A stretch of DNA of 13,908 nt, taken from contig JBLHKE010000118.1 in assembly GCA_047619485.1 (NCBI GenBank), forward strand, positions 1 through 13,908. Reading direction: 5' to 3'. The notes beneath the pieces were generated by a model, which was given only the letters and a program-made list of their open reading frames with translations, ran no database searches and was not told where the DNA came from. Made by a program: the position numbers and the translations under genes. Source of the DNA: JBLHKE01 sp047619485 (GTDB taxonomy: Bacteria > Verrucomicrobiota > Verrucomicrobiia > Verrucomicrobiales > DEV007). Shown in pieces: positions 6,620 through 13,472 of this stretch. The stretch's first letter is position 1; each line of letters starts with the position of its first letter.

Positions 6620-8803
6620 GTGGGCGTGCCTGATGCAAATCTACAGGGCGTGGTGGAGCGGGTGACGTTCCATAACGAAGAAAACGGTTACTGTGTGCTG
6701 CGCGTTTCCGTGAAAGGGATCGCGGAGACGGTGACCCTCATAGGTCATGTGCCGACGGTGAGCCCAGGGGAGGAGATCGTCGCTGATGGCGAGTGGGTGA
6801 ACAACCCGGAATTCGGCCGGCAGTTCAAAGCGACCAAGGTGACGACCACTGAGCCGAACTCGCTCGCTGGGATCGAGCGCTATCTCGGCAGTAACCTGAT
6901 CGATGGCATCGGTCCGGTGTATGCGAAGAAGTTGGTGGCGAAATTCGGTGCAGATATTTTCGAGATCATCGACAAACAATCGGCGCGGCTCCAGGAGGTC
7001 GCGGGGGTCGGCAAGAAGCGCAGGGTGGAGATCAAGGCGTCGTGGGAGAGGCAGAAGGCGGTGCGCGGGATCATGGTCTTCCTGCACGAACATGGCATCA
7101 GTACGGCGCGGGCGGTGCGGATTTTTAAGACCTACGGTGAGGAGAGTCTCGATGTGCTGCAGAAAAATCCCTACCAGCTGGCGCGCGACATCCGCGGGGT
7201 CGGATTCAAGACCGCCGACGACATCGCGCAGAAGCTCGGCATCCCGAAACAGTCGCCTGAGCGTCTGCGGGCGGGGATTGGGCATGTGTTAGTGACTGCG
7301 ACGGACAAGGGGCATTGCGCGATGCCGGAGGCGGAGCTGTTGGAGTTGTCGTCGGATATCTTGCAGGTCGGTGAGGCTGAGGTCGGGGCAGTGCTCGGCA
7401 CGATGCTGGGGTTCGGGGACCTGGTGAAGGAGGATCCCGGCAACACGGGTCGTGAGCTGGTTTTCCTGCCACACCTCAGGTTTGCCGAGGAGACGGTGGC
7501 TGCGCGATTGCGCTTCTTTGCCAAGCAGCCGGTCGCCTACCCGGCGATCGATATTGAGGCGGCGCTCGGTTGGGTTGAAAAGAAGACCGGGAAGACGCTG
7601 GGGGGCGAGCAGCGGATCGCGGTGGCCGAGGCTTTGCAGCAGCGGGTTCTGGTGATCACCGGTGGGCCGGGTGTCGGCAAGACGACGATTCTAAACAGCG
7701 TCCTAAAAATCCTAACGTTGAAAAAAATCGTGCCGGTGCTGTGCGCGCCGACCGGCCGGGCGGCGAAACGTTTGAGCGAGAGCACTGGTATCGAGGCCAA
7801 GACCGTGCATCGCTTGCTCGAGTTCCAGTCGGCGGACAAGGGGTTCGCGCGCAAGGAGAGCAATCCGCTGAAAGGCGAGCTGTTCGTCATGGACGAGACC
7901 TCGATGGTCGACGTGGTGTTGATGCATCACTTCTTACGTGCGCTTCCTGAGGGGGCACATTTGCTGTTGGTGGGAGACATCGACCAGTTGCCCTCCGTTG
8001 GGCCAGGGGAGGTGCTCGGGGACATCATCCGCAGTGAGATCGTCCCGGTGGTGCGCCTGGAGGAGGTCTTTCGCCAGGCGGCGGAGAGCCAGATCATTAC
8101 CGCTGCGCATGCGGTGAATCGTGGTGCGCTGCCCGAGCTGGAGATCGTGGATGGGGTCGAGTCCGACTTCTATTTTTTCGAACGTGATCAGCCGGAGGCT
8201 GTTTTGAAGACACTGGTGCAGTTGGTGCGTTCGCGCCTTCCGCAGAAGTTTCAGCTCGATCCGGCGCACGATATCCAGGTGCTATGCCCGATGAATCGCG
8301 GCAGTCTCGGCACCCAGAATTTGAACGTCGAGCTGCAGGCGGCGCTTAATCCACCTGCGGAGATGAAGTTCGAGGTCGAGCGTTTCGGCGTGATCTACCG
8401 GCATGGCGACAAGGTGATCCAGGGGCGCAATAACTACGACAAGGAAGTCTACAACGGCGACATCGGGATGATCGTCGAGATCGCGACCGATCCGGGTAAG
8501 ATCCAGGTGCGGTTCGAGGATGGTCGTCTGGTGGACTATGAGCCGGGTGAACTCGACGAGTTGTCGTTGGCGTATGCGATCACGATTCACAAAAGCCAGG
8601 GGAGCGAGTTCCCGGTGGTGGTGATGCCTGTTTCGATGCAGCAGTTCGTGTTGCTGCGGAGGAATCTTTTCTATACCGGCATCACCCGTGGCCGGCGCCT
8701 AGTGATTTTGGTGGGGGAGAAGAAAGCCTTCAAGATGGCGGTCGAGCATGGCGATGCCGGTGAGCGCTATGGCGGGCTGTTGGCGAGGTTGAGGAATGGG
8801 TAA
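6620..8803 (+). CDS. recD2: RecD2-family ATP-dependent 5'-3' DNA helicase
   Basis: RecD2 is a stand-alone superfamily 1B helicase, distinct from the RecD of RecBCD, involved in repair and replication-fork processing. The 727 residues match the family (about 715-800). An N-terminal OB-like domain opens with VVERVTFHNEENGYCVLRV. Helix-hairpin-helix segments follow (IDGIGPVYAKKLV, VAGVGKKRRVEIK and IRGVGFKTADDIA, within about 95-205). The motor begins with Walker A GGPGVGKTT (348-356) and Walker B M-D-E-T (424-427). Motif III is LLVGDIDQLPSVGPG. Motif V is IHKSQGSEF (from about 656) and motif VI is FYTGITRGR (from about 684). The start is GTG; a second GTG six nt later is equally possible. A GGGG stands 6 nt before it. 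No recB or recC is nearby, consistent with RecD2. The gene is convergent with smpB and a hairpin repeat starts 5 nt after its stop. Confidence 0.95.
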   Translation: MGVPDANLQGVVERVTFHNEENGYCVLRVSVKGIAETVTLIGHVPTVSPGEEIVADGEWVNNPEFGRQFKATKVTTTEPNSLAGIERYLGSNLIDGIGPVYAKKLVAKFGADIFEIIDKQSARLQEVAGVGKKRRVEIKASWERQKAVRGIMVFLHEHGISTARAVRIFKTYGEESLDVLQKNPYQLARDIRGVGFKTADDIAQKLGIPKQSPERLRAGIGHVLVTATDKGHCAMPEAELLELSSDILQVGEAEVGAVLGTMLGFGDLVKEDPGNTGRELVFLPHLRFAEETVAARLRFFAKQPVAYPAIDIEAALGWVEKKTGKTLGGEQRIAVAEALQQRVLVITGGPGVGKTTILNSVLKILTLKKIVPVLCAPTGRAAKRLSESTGIEAKTVHRLLEFQSADKGFARKESNPLKGELFVMDETSMVDVVLMHHFLRALPEGAHLLLVGDIDQLPSVGPGEVLGDIIRSEIVPVVRLEEVFRQAAESQIITAAHAVNRGALPELEIVDGVESDFYFFERDQPEAVLKTLVQLVRSRLPQKFQLDPAHDIQVLCPMNRGSLGTQNLNVELQAALNPPAEMKFEVERFGVIYRHGDKVIQGRNNYDKEVYNGDIGMIVEIATDPGKIQVRFEDGRLVDYEPGELDELSLAYAITIHKSQGSEFPVVVMPVSMQQFVLLRRNLFYTGITRGRRLVILVGEKKAFKMAVEHGDAGERYGGLLARLRNG

Positions 8804-8807
8804 GTAG

Positions 8808-8826
8808 CATGGAGTTGCACTCCGTG
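8808..8826. repeat. CACGGAGT-type palindromic hairpin, copy 2
   Basis: CATGGAGT (8808-8815) pairs with ACTCCGTG (8819-8826) through an 8-bp stem with one T-G wobble and a TGC loop. It begins 5 nt after the recD2 stop codon. With flanks included (8802-8835) it is an inverted repeat of the copy at the smpB end, matching at roughly 29 of 34 positions. Confidence 0.7.
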
Positions 8827-8904
8827 GATGGCTGCTGCAGCTAGTTGGTGATCTCGCTCTCTTCGGCGTCGTCCCGAAGCCCAGTTCGCGGAGGGCTCGG
8901 CTCG

Positions 8905-8926
8905 TTATTTACTGACAGACCCTTAG
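8905..8926 (-). repeat. Isolated end of the fold-back element
   Basis: TTATTTACTGACAG (8905-8918) followed by ACCCTTAG is, on the minus strand, a 19-of-22 match to the left end of the fold-back element at 99-120. The partner end and the ATAGC-GG-GCTAT apex are not found nearby, so this looks like a remnant or solo terminus. It lies in the middle of the recD2-smpB convergent spacer, between two copies of the CACGGAGT hairpin. Confidence 0.55.
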
Positions 8927-8981
8927 TGTGCTCTGCTGCGCCGGGCTAATGGGAGGGCTGTGCCGTCTCGCAGGTGCCGTC

Positions 8982-9000
8982 CACGGAGTGCCACTCCGTG
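8982..9000. repeat. CACGGAGT-type palindromic hairpin, copy 3
   Basis: CACGGAGT (8982-8989) pairs perfectly with ACTCCGTG (8993-9000) around a GCC loop. Its edge is 7 nt beyond the smpB stop codon, on the far side of the convergent spacer from copy 2. It could end or protect the smpB transcript, but no T-run follows. Confidence 0.72.
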
Positions 9001-9007
9001 CTACTAA

Positions 9008-9502
9008 CTAACGACGCTTGTTAAAGTTCGCCATCTCGCGCTGGGCTTCGCGGTCGACGACACGAGCCTTGAGGGTTTCGCGGCGGTCGGCGTGATCTTT
9101 TCCTCGGCAGACGCCGAGCTCGATCTTCACGTGGCGGTTGCGCCAGTAGGCGCGCAGGGCGACGAGGGTCAGTCCCTTGATCTGCGTGTGCGAGTAGAGT
9201 TTGAGAATCTCCTTCTTGTGCAGGAGCAGGCGGCGCGGGCGCTTAGGGAGGTGTTGCTCGTAGCTCGCGTTGGCGTAGGACTGGATGTCGCAGCCGTAGA
9301 GGAACACCTGGCCGTCCTCGACGCGGGCAAAGGAGTCGCGCAGGTTGATCTTGCCATCTCGGATGGACTTTACTTCGGTGCCCTTCAGCTCGATCCCGGC
9401 CTCGAATTTCTCGATGACCTTGAAGTCGTGGAGCGCCCTCTTATTTTTTGCGATGTCGGCGTCCATCTTGCTTGGGGGAATTCCCGGACGCGGGTTCCCC
9501 AT
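9008..9502 (-). CDS. smpB: SsrA (tmRNA)-binding protein SmpB
   Basis: SmpB binds tmRNA and delivers it to stalled ribosomes in trans-translation. The protein has 164 residues, compared with the usual 150-160. The OB-fold core shows the family blocks FEAGIELKGTEVKSIR (33-48), LYGCDIQSYANASYEQHLP (68-86) and R-x-R-x-L-L-L-H-K-K-E-I (88-99). The basic C-terminal tail, GKDHADRRETLKARVVDREA (134-153), is the part that enters the mRNA channel. The first 12 residues (MGNPRPGIPPSK) are extra, and an in-frame ATG at 9466 could be the true start. It lies 25 nt after rpoZ and is almost certainly co-transcribed with it. No Shine-Dalgarno sequence precedes either ATG. The tmRNA gene itself is not in the window. 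Confidence 0.96.
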   Translation of the reverse strand: MGNPRPGIPPSKMDADIAKNKRALHDFKVIEKFEAGIELKGTEVKSIRDGKINLRDSFARVEDGQVFLYGCDIQSYANASYEQHLPKRPRRLLLHKKEILKLYSHTQIKGLTLVALRAYWRNRHVKIELGVCRGKDHADRRETLKARVVDREAQREMANFNKRR

Positions 9503-9527
9503 TTAAATCTAAAAGATTGATGGAGTG

Positions 9528-9737
9528 TTAGTCCTCTTGCTCCTCTTGCACATCGACGACGATTTTGCCCTCGATGATCTCGAGGAGGGCGATGTCAGCG
9601 GTGCCCATGCGCGAGCCAACGGTGACGAGTGGGCTGCGACCAAGGTTCAGTTCTTTGACGCGCTTGGAGACGACGTTGATCAGGAGTGGTGGATCAGTGA
9701 TGATCGTGGCTGCTTTGTCTACTAGGTCGCTTCTCAT
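9528..9737 (-). CDS. rpoZ: DNA-directed RNA polymerase omega subunit
   Basis: Omega is the small subunit that helps fold and attach beta-prime. From the chosen ATG the protein has 69 residues. M-R-S-D-L-V-D-K-A is followed by INVVSKRVKELNLG, the conserved N-V-x-x-R-V-x-x-L block. ADIALLEIIEGKI is the family's A-x-x-E-I-x-x-G-x-I segment. The tail is acidic (VQEEQED). The frame stays open upstream to an ATG at 9821 and a GTG at 9863. The added residues (PGEPGGPPKATHGKSQP) look like translated leader, so the short start is preferred, but it is not proven. rpoZ leads a two-gene unit with smpB. About 216 nt separate it from the gpmI stop, and no convincing promoter boxes stand out there. Confidence 0.88.
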   Translation of the reverse strand: MRSDLVDKAATIITDPPLLINVVSKRVKELNLGRSPLVTVGSRMGTADIALLEIIEGKIVVDVQEEQED

Positions 9738-9953
9738 AGGTTGGCTTTTTCCGTGGGTGGCCTTTGGCGGGCCACCGGGCTCTCCTGGTGCCACAAAATC
9801 AACGATGTTGTCTGGCTCCATGATTTGGTTGGTAAATTCGGTCAGGGCGTGGGTTTGGATCACGCTTCCCGTAGAACCAATGCCCTTAGACGGAATTTCT
9901 GTGAAATCAAGGGGGGAATGCCGAGATTTAGCCGAAATTAGTGTTTTTGACCG

Positions 9954-11486
9954 CTATTTCGTGCTGAGGAGAGATTTTCCGGTCATTTCGGCTGGTTGCG
10001 CCGTGCCTAGCATATCGAGCAGGGTGGGGGAGATATCTGCCAAAATCCCGTCGCGGAGGTTGTAGTTTTCGGCATCGTCCGCCACGTAGAGGAGCTGCAC
10101 GAGGTTGGTCGTGTGCGCGGTGTGCGGGGAGCCGTCGGCGTTGATCATTTTCTCGCAATTGCCGTGGTCGGCAGTGATGAGCAACTTGCCGCCGAGCTCG
10201 AGGCACTTGCTGACGACGCGCTCGACGCAGGCGTCGATCTTCTCGACCGCCGCGATCGCTGCTTCGACGATGCCGGTGTGGCCGACCATGTCGGGGTTGG
10301 CGAAGTTCAAGATGATGAGATCGTAGTTTTCCATCCGCGAGGTGATCTCGATGGTAACTTCCTCGGCGCTCATTTCCGGCTGCAGGTCGTAGGTGGCGAC
10401 CTTCGGCGACGGGATGATGGCGCGTTCTTCCCCTTCGAACGGATCTTCGGCACCGCCGTTGAAGAAATAGGTGACGTGCGGGTACTTCTCGGTCTCGGCG
10501 ATGCGCATCTGCTTGAGGCCGGCCTTGCTGACCACCTCGCCGAGAACCATCTTGAGCTCTTCGGGCGCGAAGGCGACATCGCACGGGTAGTCGGCGTGGT
10601 ATTCTGTCAAGGTGACGTAGTGGACTTTCGGCGTCTGGATGCGATCAAACCCGTCGAAATGGTCGTGCAGGAAGGCCTCGGTGAGCTGGCGGCCACGGTC
10701 AGCGCGGAAGTTGAACCAGAGAACGACGTCGCCGTCGTTGATGCGCTGGGTGTCCGCGTCGCCGAACACCATCGGCAGGAGGAACTCGTCGGTTTTCTGG
10801 TCGGCGTATTTGGCGGTGACGGCCTCGGAGGGGAGGATGTCCATCTTCTCGCCGATGCCGTGAACGATCGCATCCCAGGCGAGCTTGTTGCGGTCCCAGC
10901 GTTTGTCGCGATCCATCGCGTAGTAGCGCCCGACCACGGTGATGATCTTTGCGTTGAAGGGGGCGAGCTTATCCTCGCAATAGGAGAGATACTCCTTGCC
11001 CCCGGTCGGCGAAGTGTCGCGGCCGTCGGTGATGGCGTGCACGGCGATGTCCTCGACCCCGGCTTCGCTGGCGGCCTTGGCGAGCGCGATCAGGTGCTCC
11101 TGGTGCGAGTGGACGCCGCCGTCAGAGACGAGGCCGAGCAGGTGCAGGCGCTTGCCTTTGGCTTTCTCGAATGCCTTGGCGAGATTCGGCACGTCGGCGA
11201 GTTCGTTGTTCGCGATGCACAGGTTGATGCGAGTGAGGTCTTGGTAGACGACGCGCCCGGCGCCGAGGTTGAGGTGGCCGACTTCTGAGTTGCCCATCTG
11301 CCCGTCAGGTAGGCCGACGTCGAGGCCGCTGGCGCTGACGGTAGACTGCGGGTATTTCGCGTAGAGCTTCTGGTGGAAAGGCGTCTTGGCGAGGAGGGTG
11401 GCGTCGCCGTTTTGGACGGCTTTCTCAGCGCCGTCAGGGTTGATCCCCCAGCCGTCGCGGATGATAAGAATGGTCGGTTTTGGCAT
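9954..11486 (-). CDS. gpmI: 2,3-bisphosphoglycerate-independent phosphoglycerate mutase
   Basis: This enzyme interconverts 3- and 2-phosphoglycerate in glycolysis and gluconeogenesis, using two metal ions (usually Mn) and a phosphoserine intermediate. The 510 residues are typical. The phosphatase-like domain begins with R-D-G-W-G (metal ligand D11). The catalytic serine is S67 in M-G-N-S-E-V-G-H. The inserted transferase domain has ITDGRDTSPTGG (152-163) and FNFRADRGRQ (258-267). The remaining metal ligands are in NPDMVGHTG (397-405), TADHGNCEKM (439-448) and H458. All expected catalytic residues are present. The ATG starts with the usual KPTILIIRDGWG strand. The propeller gene ends 97 nt upstream on the same strand. 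That gap contains a PurR/LacI-like palindrome and a second palindrome, suggesting that gpmI has its own promoter. No Shine-Dalgarno sequence is seen. Confidence 0.97.
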   Translation of the reverse strand: MPKPTILIIRDGWGINPDGAEKAVQNGDATLLAKTPFHQKLYAKYPQSTVSASGLDVGLPDGQMGNSEVGHLNLGAGRVVYQDLTRINLCIANNELADVPNLAKAFEKAKGKRLHLLGLVSDGGVHSHQEHLIALAKAASEAGVEDIAVHAITDGRDTSPTGGKEYLSYCEDKLAPFNAKIITVVGRYYAMDRDKRWDRNKLAWDAIVHGIGEKMDILPSEAVTAKYADQKTDEFLLPMVFGDADTQRINDGDVVLWFNFRADRGRQLTEAFLHDHFDGFDRIQTPKVHYVTLTEYHADYPCDVAFAPEELKMVLGEVVSKAGLKQMRIAETEKYPHVTYFFNGGAEDPFEGEERAIIPSPKVATYDLQPEMSAEEVTIEITSRMENYDLIILNFANPDMVGHTGIVEAAIAAVEKIDACVERVVSKCLELGGKLLITADHGNCEKMINADGSPHTAHTTNLVQLLYVADDAENYNLRDGILADISPTLLDMLGTAQPAEMTGKSLLSTK

Positions 11487-11493
11487 GGCGGCT

Positions 11494-11508
11494 ATTCAAG
11501 GTTTGAAT
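11494..11508 (-). promoter_or_regulatory. Inverted repeat just upstream of the gpmI start
   Basis: ATTCAA and TTGAAT (arms 11494-11499 and 11503-11508) flank a 3-nt centre, 7 nt before the gpmI ATG. It could form a 6-bp hairpin in the transcript at the place where ribosomes bind, or be a protein site. Short perfect repeats like this also arise by chance. Confidence 0.25.
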
Positions 11509-11532
11509 GCCACGCGGCGCAAGCATTTTACG

Positions 11533-11544
11533 GCAAACGTTTGC
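11533..11544 (-). promoter_or_regulatory. Candidate LacI/PurR-family operator before gpmI
   Basis: GCAAACGTTTGC is a perfect 12-bp palindrome and equals the core of the E. coli PurR operator consensus (ACGCAAACGTTTGCGT). It has the central CpG typical of LacI-family sites. It lies 47 nt upstream of the gpmI start and immediately before a possible -10 box, TAAAAT (11530-11525 on the minus strand), a position from which a bound repressor would block transcription. About three perfect 12-bp palindromes are expected by chance in a window this size, so the consensus match and the position carry the argument. No LacI-family gene is present in the window. Confidence 0.35.
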
Positions 11545-11556
11545 TTGGCTCGACTG

Positions 11557-11576
11557 CTTCGATTTGTAAACCGAAG
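11557..11576 (-). terminator. Weak hairpin past the propeller gene
   Basis: CTTCGATT (11557-11564) and AACCGAAG (11569-11576) form an 8-bp stem with one G-T wobble and a 4-nt loop, 7 nt after the stop of the propeller gene. On the minus strand no T-run follows. It may attenuate or process the transcript before gpmI, but it is not a standard intrinsic terminator. Confidence 0.25.
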
Positions 11577-11583
11577 TTACGGG

Positions 11584-12822
11584 CTACTGCCACTTGAACT
11601 TGGTGATGCCTTTCAGGTCGCGGACGTAGATCTCGCTGCCCGCGATTGCGATGTGTGCCCAAGTCGGGCTTTTGGAGATGCGATTGCGGTCGATGATCTT
11701 CAGCTCTTTCGGGTCGGCCTGCACCAGGAGGATCTCGCCGCGTTCGTCGAGCGCGAGGATCTTGTCACCGTTGGCGATAGTCGACCAGTATTCGCCAAAT
11801 TTTTCTTCGGATTTCCAAGCCTCTTCGCCGGTCTCGAGGTCGACGCAGTGGAAGCGCTTGTCACGGCCGTGGAAGTAGATGTGTTTTCCGATGACGTTGG
11901 GCGACGCCATGTAAGCTTCGACTTTGTTGACCCACTTCTTCGTCGCGCGCCAGTTGTCGCCGTCTTTGGCAATGTCGAACATGAAGCAGCCGCCACCGTA
12001 GCTGCTGGTGAAGACTTGAGAGTCGCCGACGACGGTCGGTGTGAGGATGTTCATGCCGCGGAAGGCTTTGACCTCATAGTCCCAGAGCACCTTGCCGTCG
12101 TCGAGGTCGAGGCCTGCTAGCATGGTGCGCGTCTGGACGAGGAGCTGGCGTTTGCCCTTGAGTGTGCCGATGGTGGGGGACGAGAAGGCGCTGCCGTACA
12201 TCTCGCGCTTGTCTTGCATCGCCGACCAGATCTTCTTTCCGGTGCGCTTGTCGAGCTTCATCACCGCGGCGCCGGCTTGCACGTAGAGGTGGTCGCCGTC
12301 GAGCATTGGGGAAGAGGCGAATCCGAAACCGGGGGCTGGGGTGTCCTCCTGTTCGGGGAAGTCGATCCGCCAGCGCTCCTTGCCGTCGGCGATGTTGATG
12401 CAGACGAGGACGTCACGCATGCCGCCGACGTAGACTGACTCGGCGTCGCACACTGGCGTAGACCTTGTCCAGCTACCGTTCTTGGCTGCGAAGAAGGGCA
12501 CTTTCATCGAACCTTCCCATGAGCTTTCCCAAAGCTGCTTGCCGGACTTACGATCGAAGGCGCGGGTGATCTCGTCTTGTTTGTCTTTGGTCTCGACGGA
12601 GAACACTAGGTTCTTCGAGAGGATCGGGCCAGAGTAACCTTCGGCGAGCTCTTGCGACCAGATTTTGACGAGCTTGTCGGATTGAACCGAGTCAGGCCAT
12701 GAGGCTTTGCTAGGCAGCGTGCCGTCGCGGTTCGGTCCGCGCCATTGGTTCCATTCGGAAGGGGGGGCTGCGGCGAGTTGGAGGGCGGTCGCTGCGAGCA
12801 GGGTGGCGATGATGAATTTCAT
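11584..12822 (-). CDS. Secreted PQQ-like beta-propeller repeat protein
   Basis: This is a 412-residue exported beta-propeller. The signal peptide covers residues 1-19 (hydrophobic IIATLLAATALQL, then A-A-A). The mature protein opens with W-N-Q-W-R-G-P-N-R-D-G (24-34), a signature of large families of such proteins in Planctomycetota and Verrucomicrobiota. At least six blade repeats of the form D-x-x-x-G-x-x-x-W are visible, with the tryptophan at residues 98, 151, 199, 246, 290 and 335 (for example DRKSGKQLW, DKRTGKKIW and DLETGEEAW). The residues that make quinoprotein dehydrogenases (the vicinal Cys pair and the catalytic Asp/Glu set) are not evident. It is therefore better called PQQ-like than an enzyme. 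It is probably periplasmic, perhaps binding a partner or polysaccharide, with function unknown. It is divergent from the GreA-like gene. Confidence 0.88.
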   Translation of the reverse strand: MKFIIATLLAATALQLAAAPPSEWNQWRGPNRDGTLPSKASWPDSVQSDKLVKIWSQELAEGYSGPILSKNLVFSVETKDKQDEITRAFDRKSGKQLWESSWEGSMKVPFFAAKNGSWTRSTPVCDAESVYVGGMRDVLVCINIADGKERWRIDFPEQEDTPAPGFGFASSPMLDGDHLYVQAGAAVMKLDKRTGKKIWSAMQDKREMYGSAFSSPTIGTLKGKRQLLVQTRTMLAGLDLDDGKVLWDYEVKAFRGMNILTPTVVGDSQVFTSSYGGGCFMFDIAKDGDNWRATKKWVNKVEAYMASPNVIGKHIYFHGRDKRFHCVDLETGEEAWKSEEKFGEYWSTIANGDKILALDERGEILLVQADPKELKIIDRNRISKSPTWAHIAIAGSEIYVRDLKGITKFKWQ

Positions 12823-12902
12823 TTATTCGGCTACGATTGATGGGTGAATTTGGACGAATCTTTTTTGCGGAAATCTTCGCTGTCGCGGGTAGTTTTCCCG
12901 TC

Positions 12903-13364
12903 GTGGAAAAATCGACCATTATTAAGCTACTACGCGAAGCCGTCAAAACGAAGCACGATCGGATGCTGGAGGCTGCTCGTGAGACGGCGGCTGGGGTGAC
13001 CGATCCGGAGAACAAGGCGGAGAACAAATACGACACGCGCGGCCTCGAGGCGTCTTACTTGGCTGCGGGGCAGGGCGAGCAGGTCGAGGCTCTGCGGGAG
13101 GCGTTGCAGATGTTTCAGCCGGCAGCTTTTCCAGCGTTCGAGCCGGGGGCTGAGATCGCAGCCGGCGCCTTGGTCGAGGGGGACATTGGCGGTGAGCGAC
13201 TTTTCTATCTGCTGGCACCGCGTGCTGGCGGGATTTCCTGCGAGTATGAGGGGTGCGAGGTGACGATCCTCACACCGGAGGCGCCACTGCGGCAAAAGCT
13301 GCTGGGGTTGAAGGCTGGGGATGCGGTGCCGCAACCTCCATTGAAAGTGCGGCGGGTTTTATAA
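12903..13364 (+). CDS. Free-standing GreA/GreB-like transcription factor
   Basis: The protein has 153 residues and two parts. Residues 1-72 are an N-terminal helical hairpin carrying the diagnostic block A-E-N-K-Y-D-T-R-G-L-E-A-S-Y-L (39-53). From about 83 there is a GreA/B C-terminal (FKBP-like) domain with VTILTPEAPLRQKLLGLKAGDAV (split around 120-142). Classic Gre factors enter the secondary channel of RNA polymerase and stimulate cleavage of backtracked RNA through acidic tip residues. Here the hairpin tip has D34, E36 and E40, but the sequence diverges from GreA proper, so cleavage activity is uncertain. Members of this subfamily are often misannotated as 3-oxoacyl-ACP synthase. The GTG at 12903 is chosen because the helix begins there. 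An ATG at 12840 would add a hydrophobic segment unlike the family. It is divergent from the propeller gene. Confidence 0.8.
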   Translation: MEKSTIIKLLREAVKTKHDRMLEAARETAAGVTDPENKAENKYDTRGLEASYLAAGQGEQVEALREALQMFQPAAFPAFEPGAEIAAGALVEGDIGGERLFYLLAPRAGGISCEYEGCEVTILTPEAPLRQKLLGLKAGDAVPQPPLKVRRVL

Positions 13365-13412
13365 TTGCGGCCAATTTCTGGCGAAATCAGCTACCGGCCG
13401 GCGACCGAACGC

Positions 13413-13446
13413 AAAAGCGCCCCGCTGATGTCTCAACGGAGCGCTT
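13413..13446 (-). terminator. Intrinsic terminator of the EF-hand gene
   Basis: AAGCGCCCCGCTGA (13415-13428) and TCAACGGAGCGCTT (13433-13446) form a 14-bp stem with two G-T wobbles and a TGTC loop. Read on the minus strand, the stem ends in TTTT. It lies 27 nt beyond the EF-hand stop codon. It may also slow plus-strand transcripts from the GreA-like gene, which ends 50 nt away, although no T-run follows on that side. Confidence 0.8.
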
Positions 13447-13472
13447 GGATTTGATTCGAACGTCAGTCGGCT

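Noticed and set aside
6641..7285. 214-codon open frame on the minus strand
   Set aside because: It is antisense to recD2 and has a low-complexity, Arg-rich composition.
10113..11288. 391-codon open frame on the plus strand
   Set aside because: It lies wholly antisense to gpmI, whose motifs are complete. The frame is an artefact of GC-rich codon use.
11386..12120. 244-codon open frame on the plus strand
   Set aside because: It is antisense to the propeller gene and the start of gpmI, and it lacks any family features.
12840..12902. Upstream start for the GreA-like gene
   Set aside because: It would add 21 residues with a hydrophobic stretch unlike this cytoplasmic family, and there is no ribosome binding site for that ATG.
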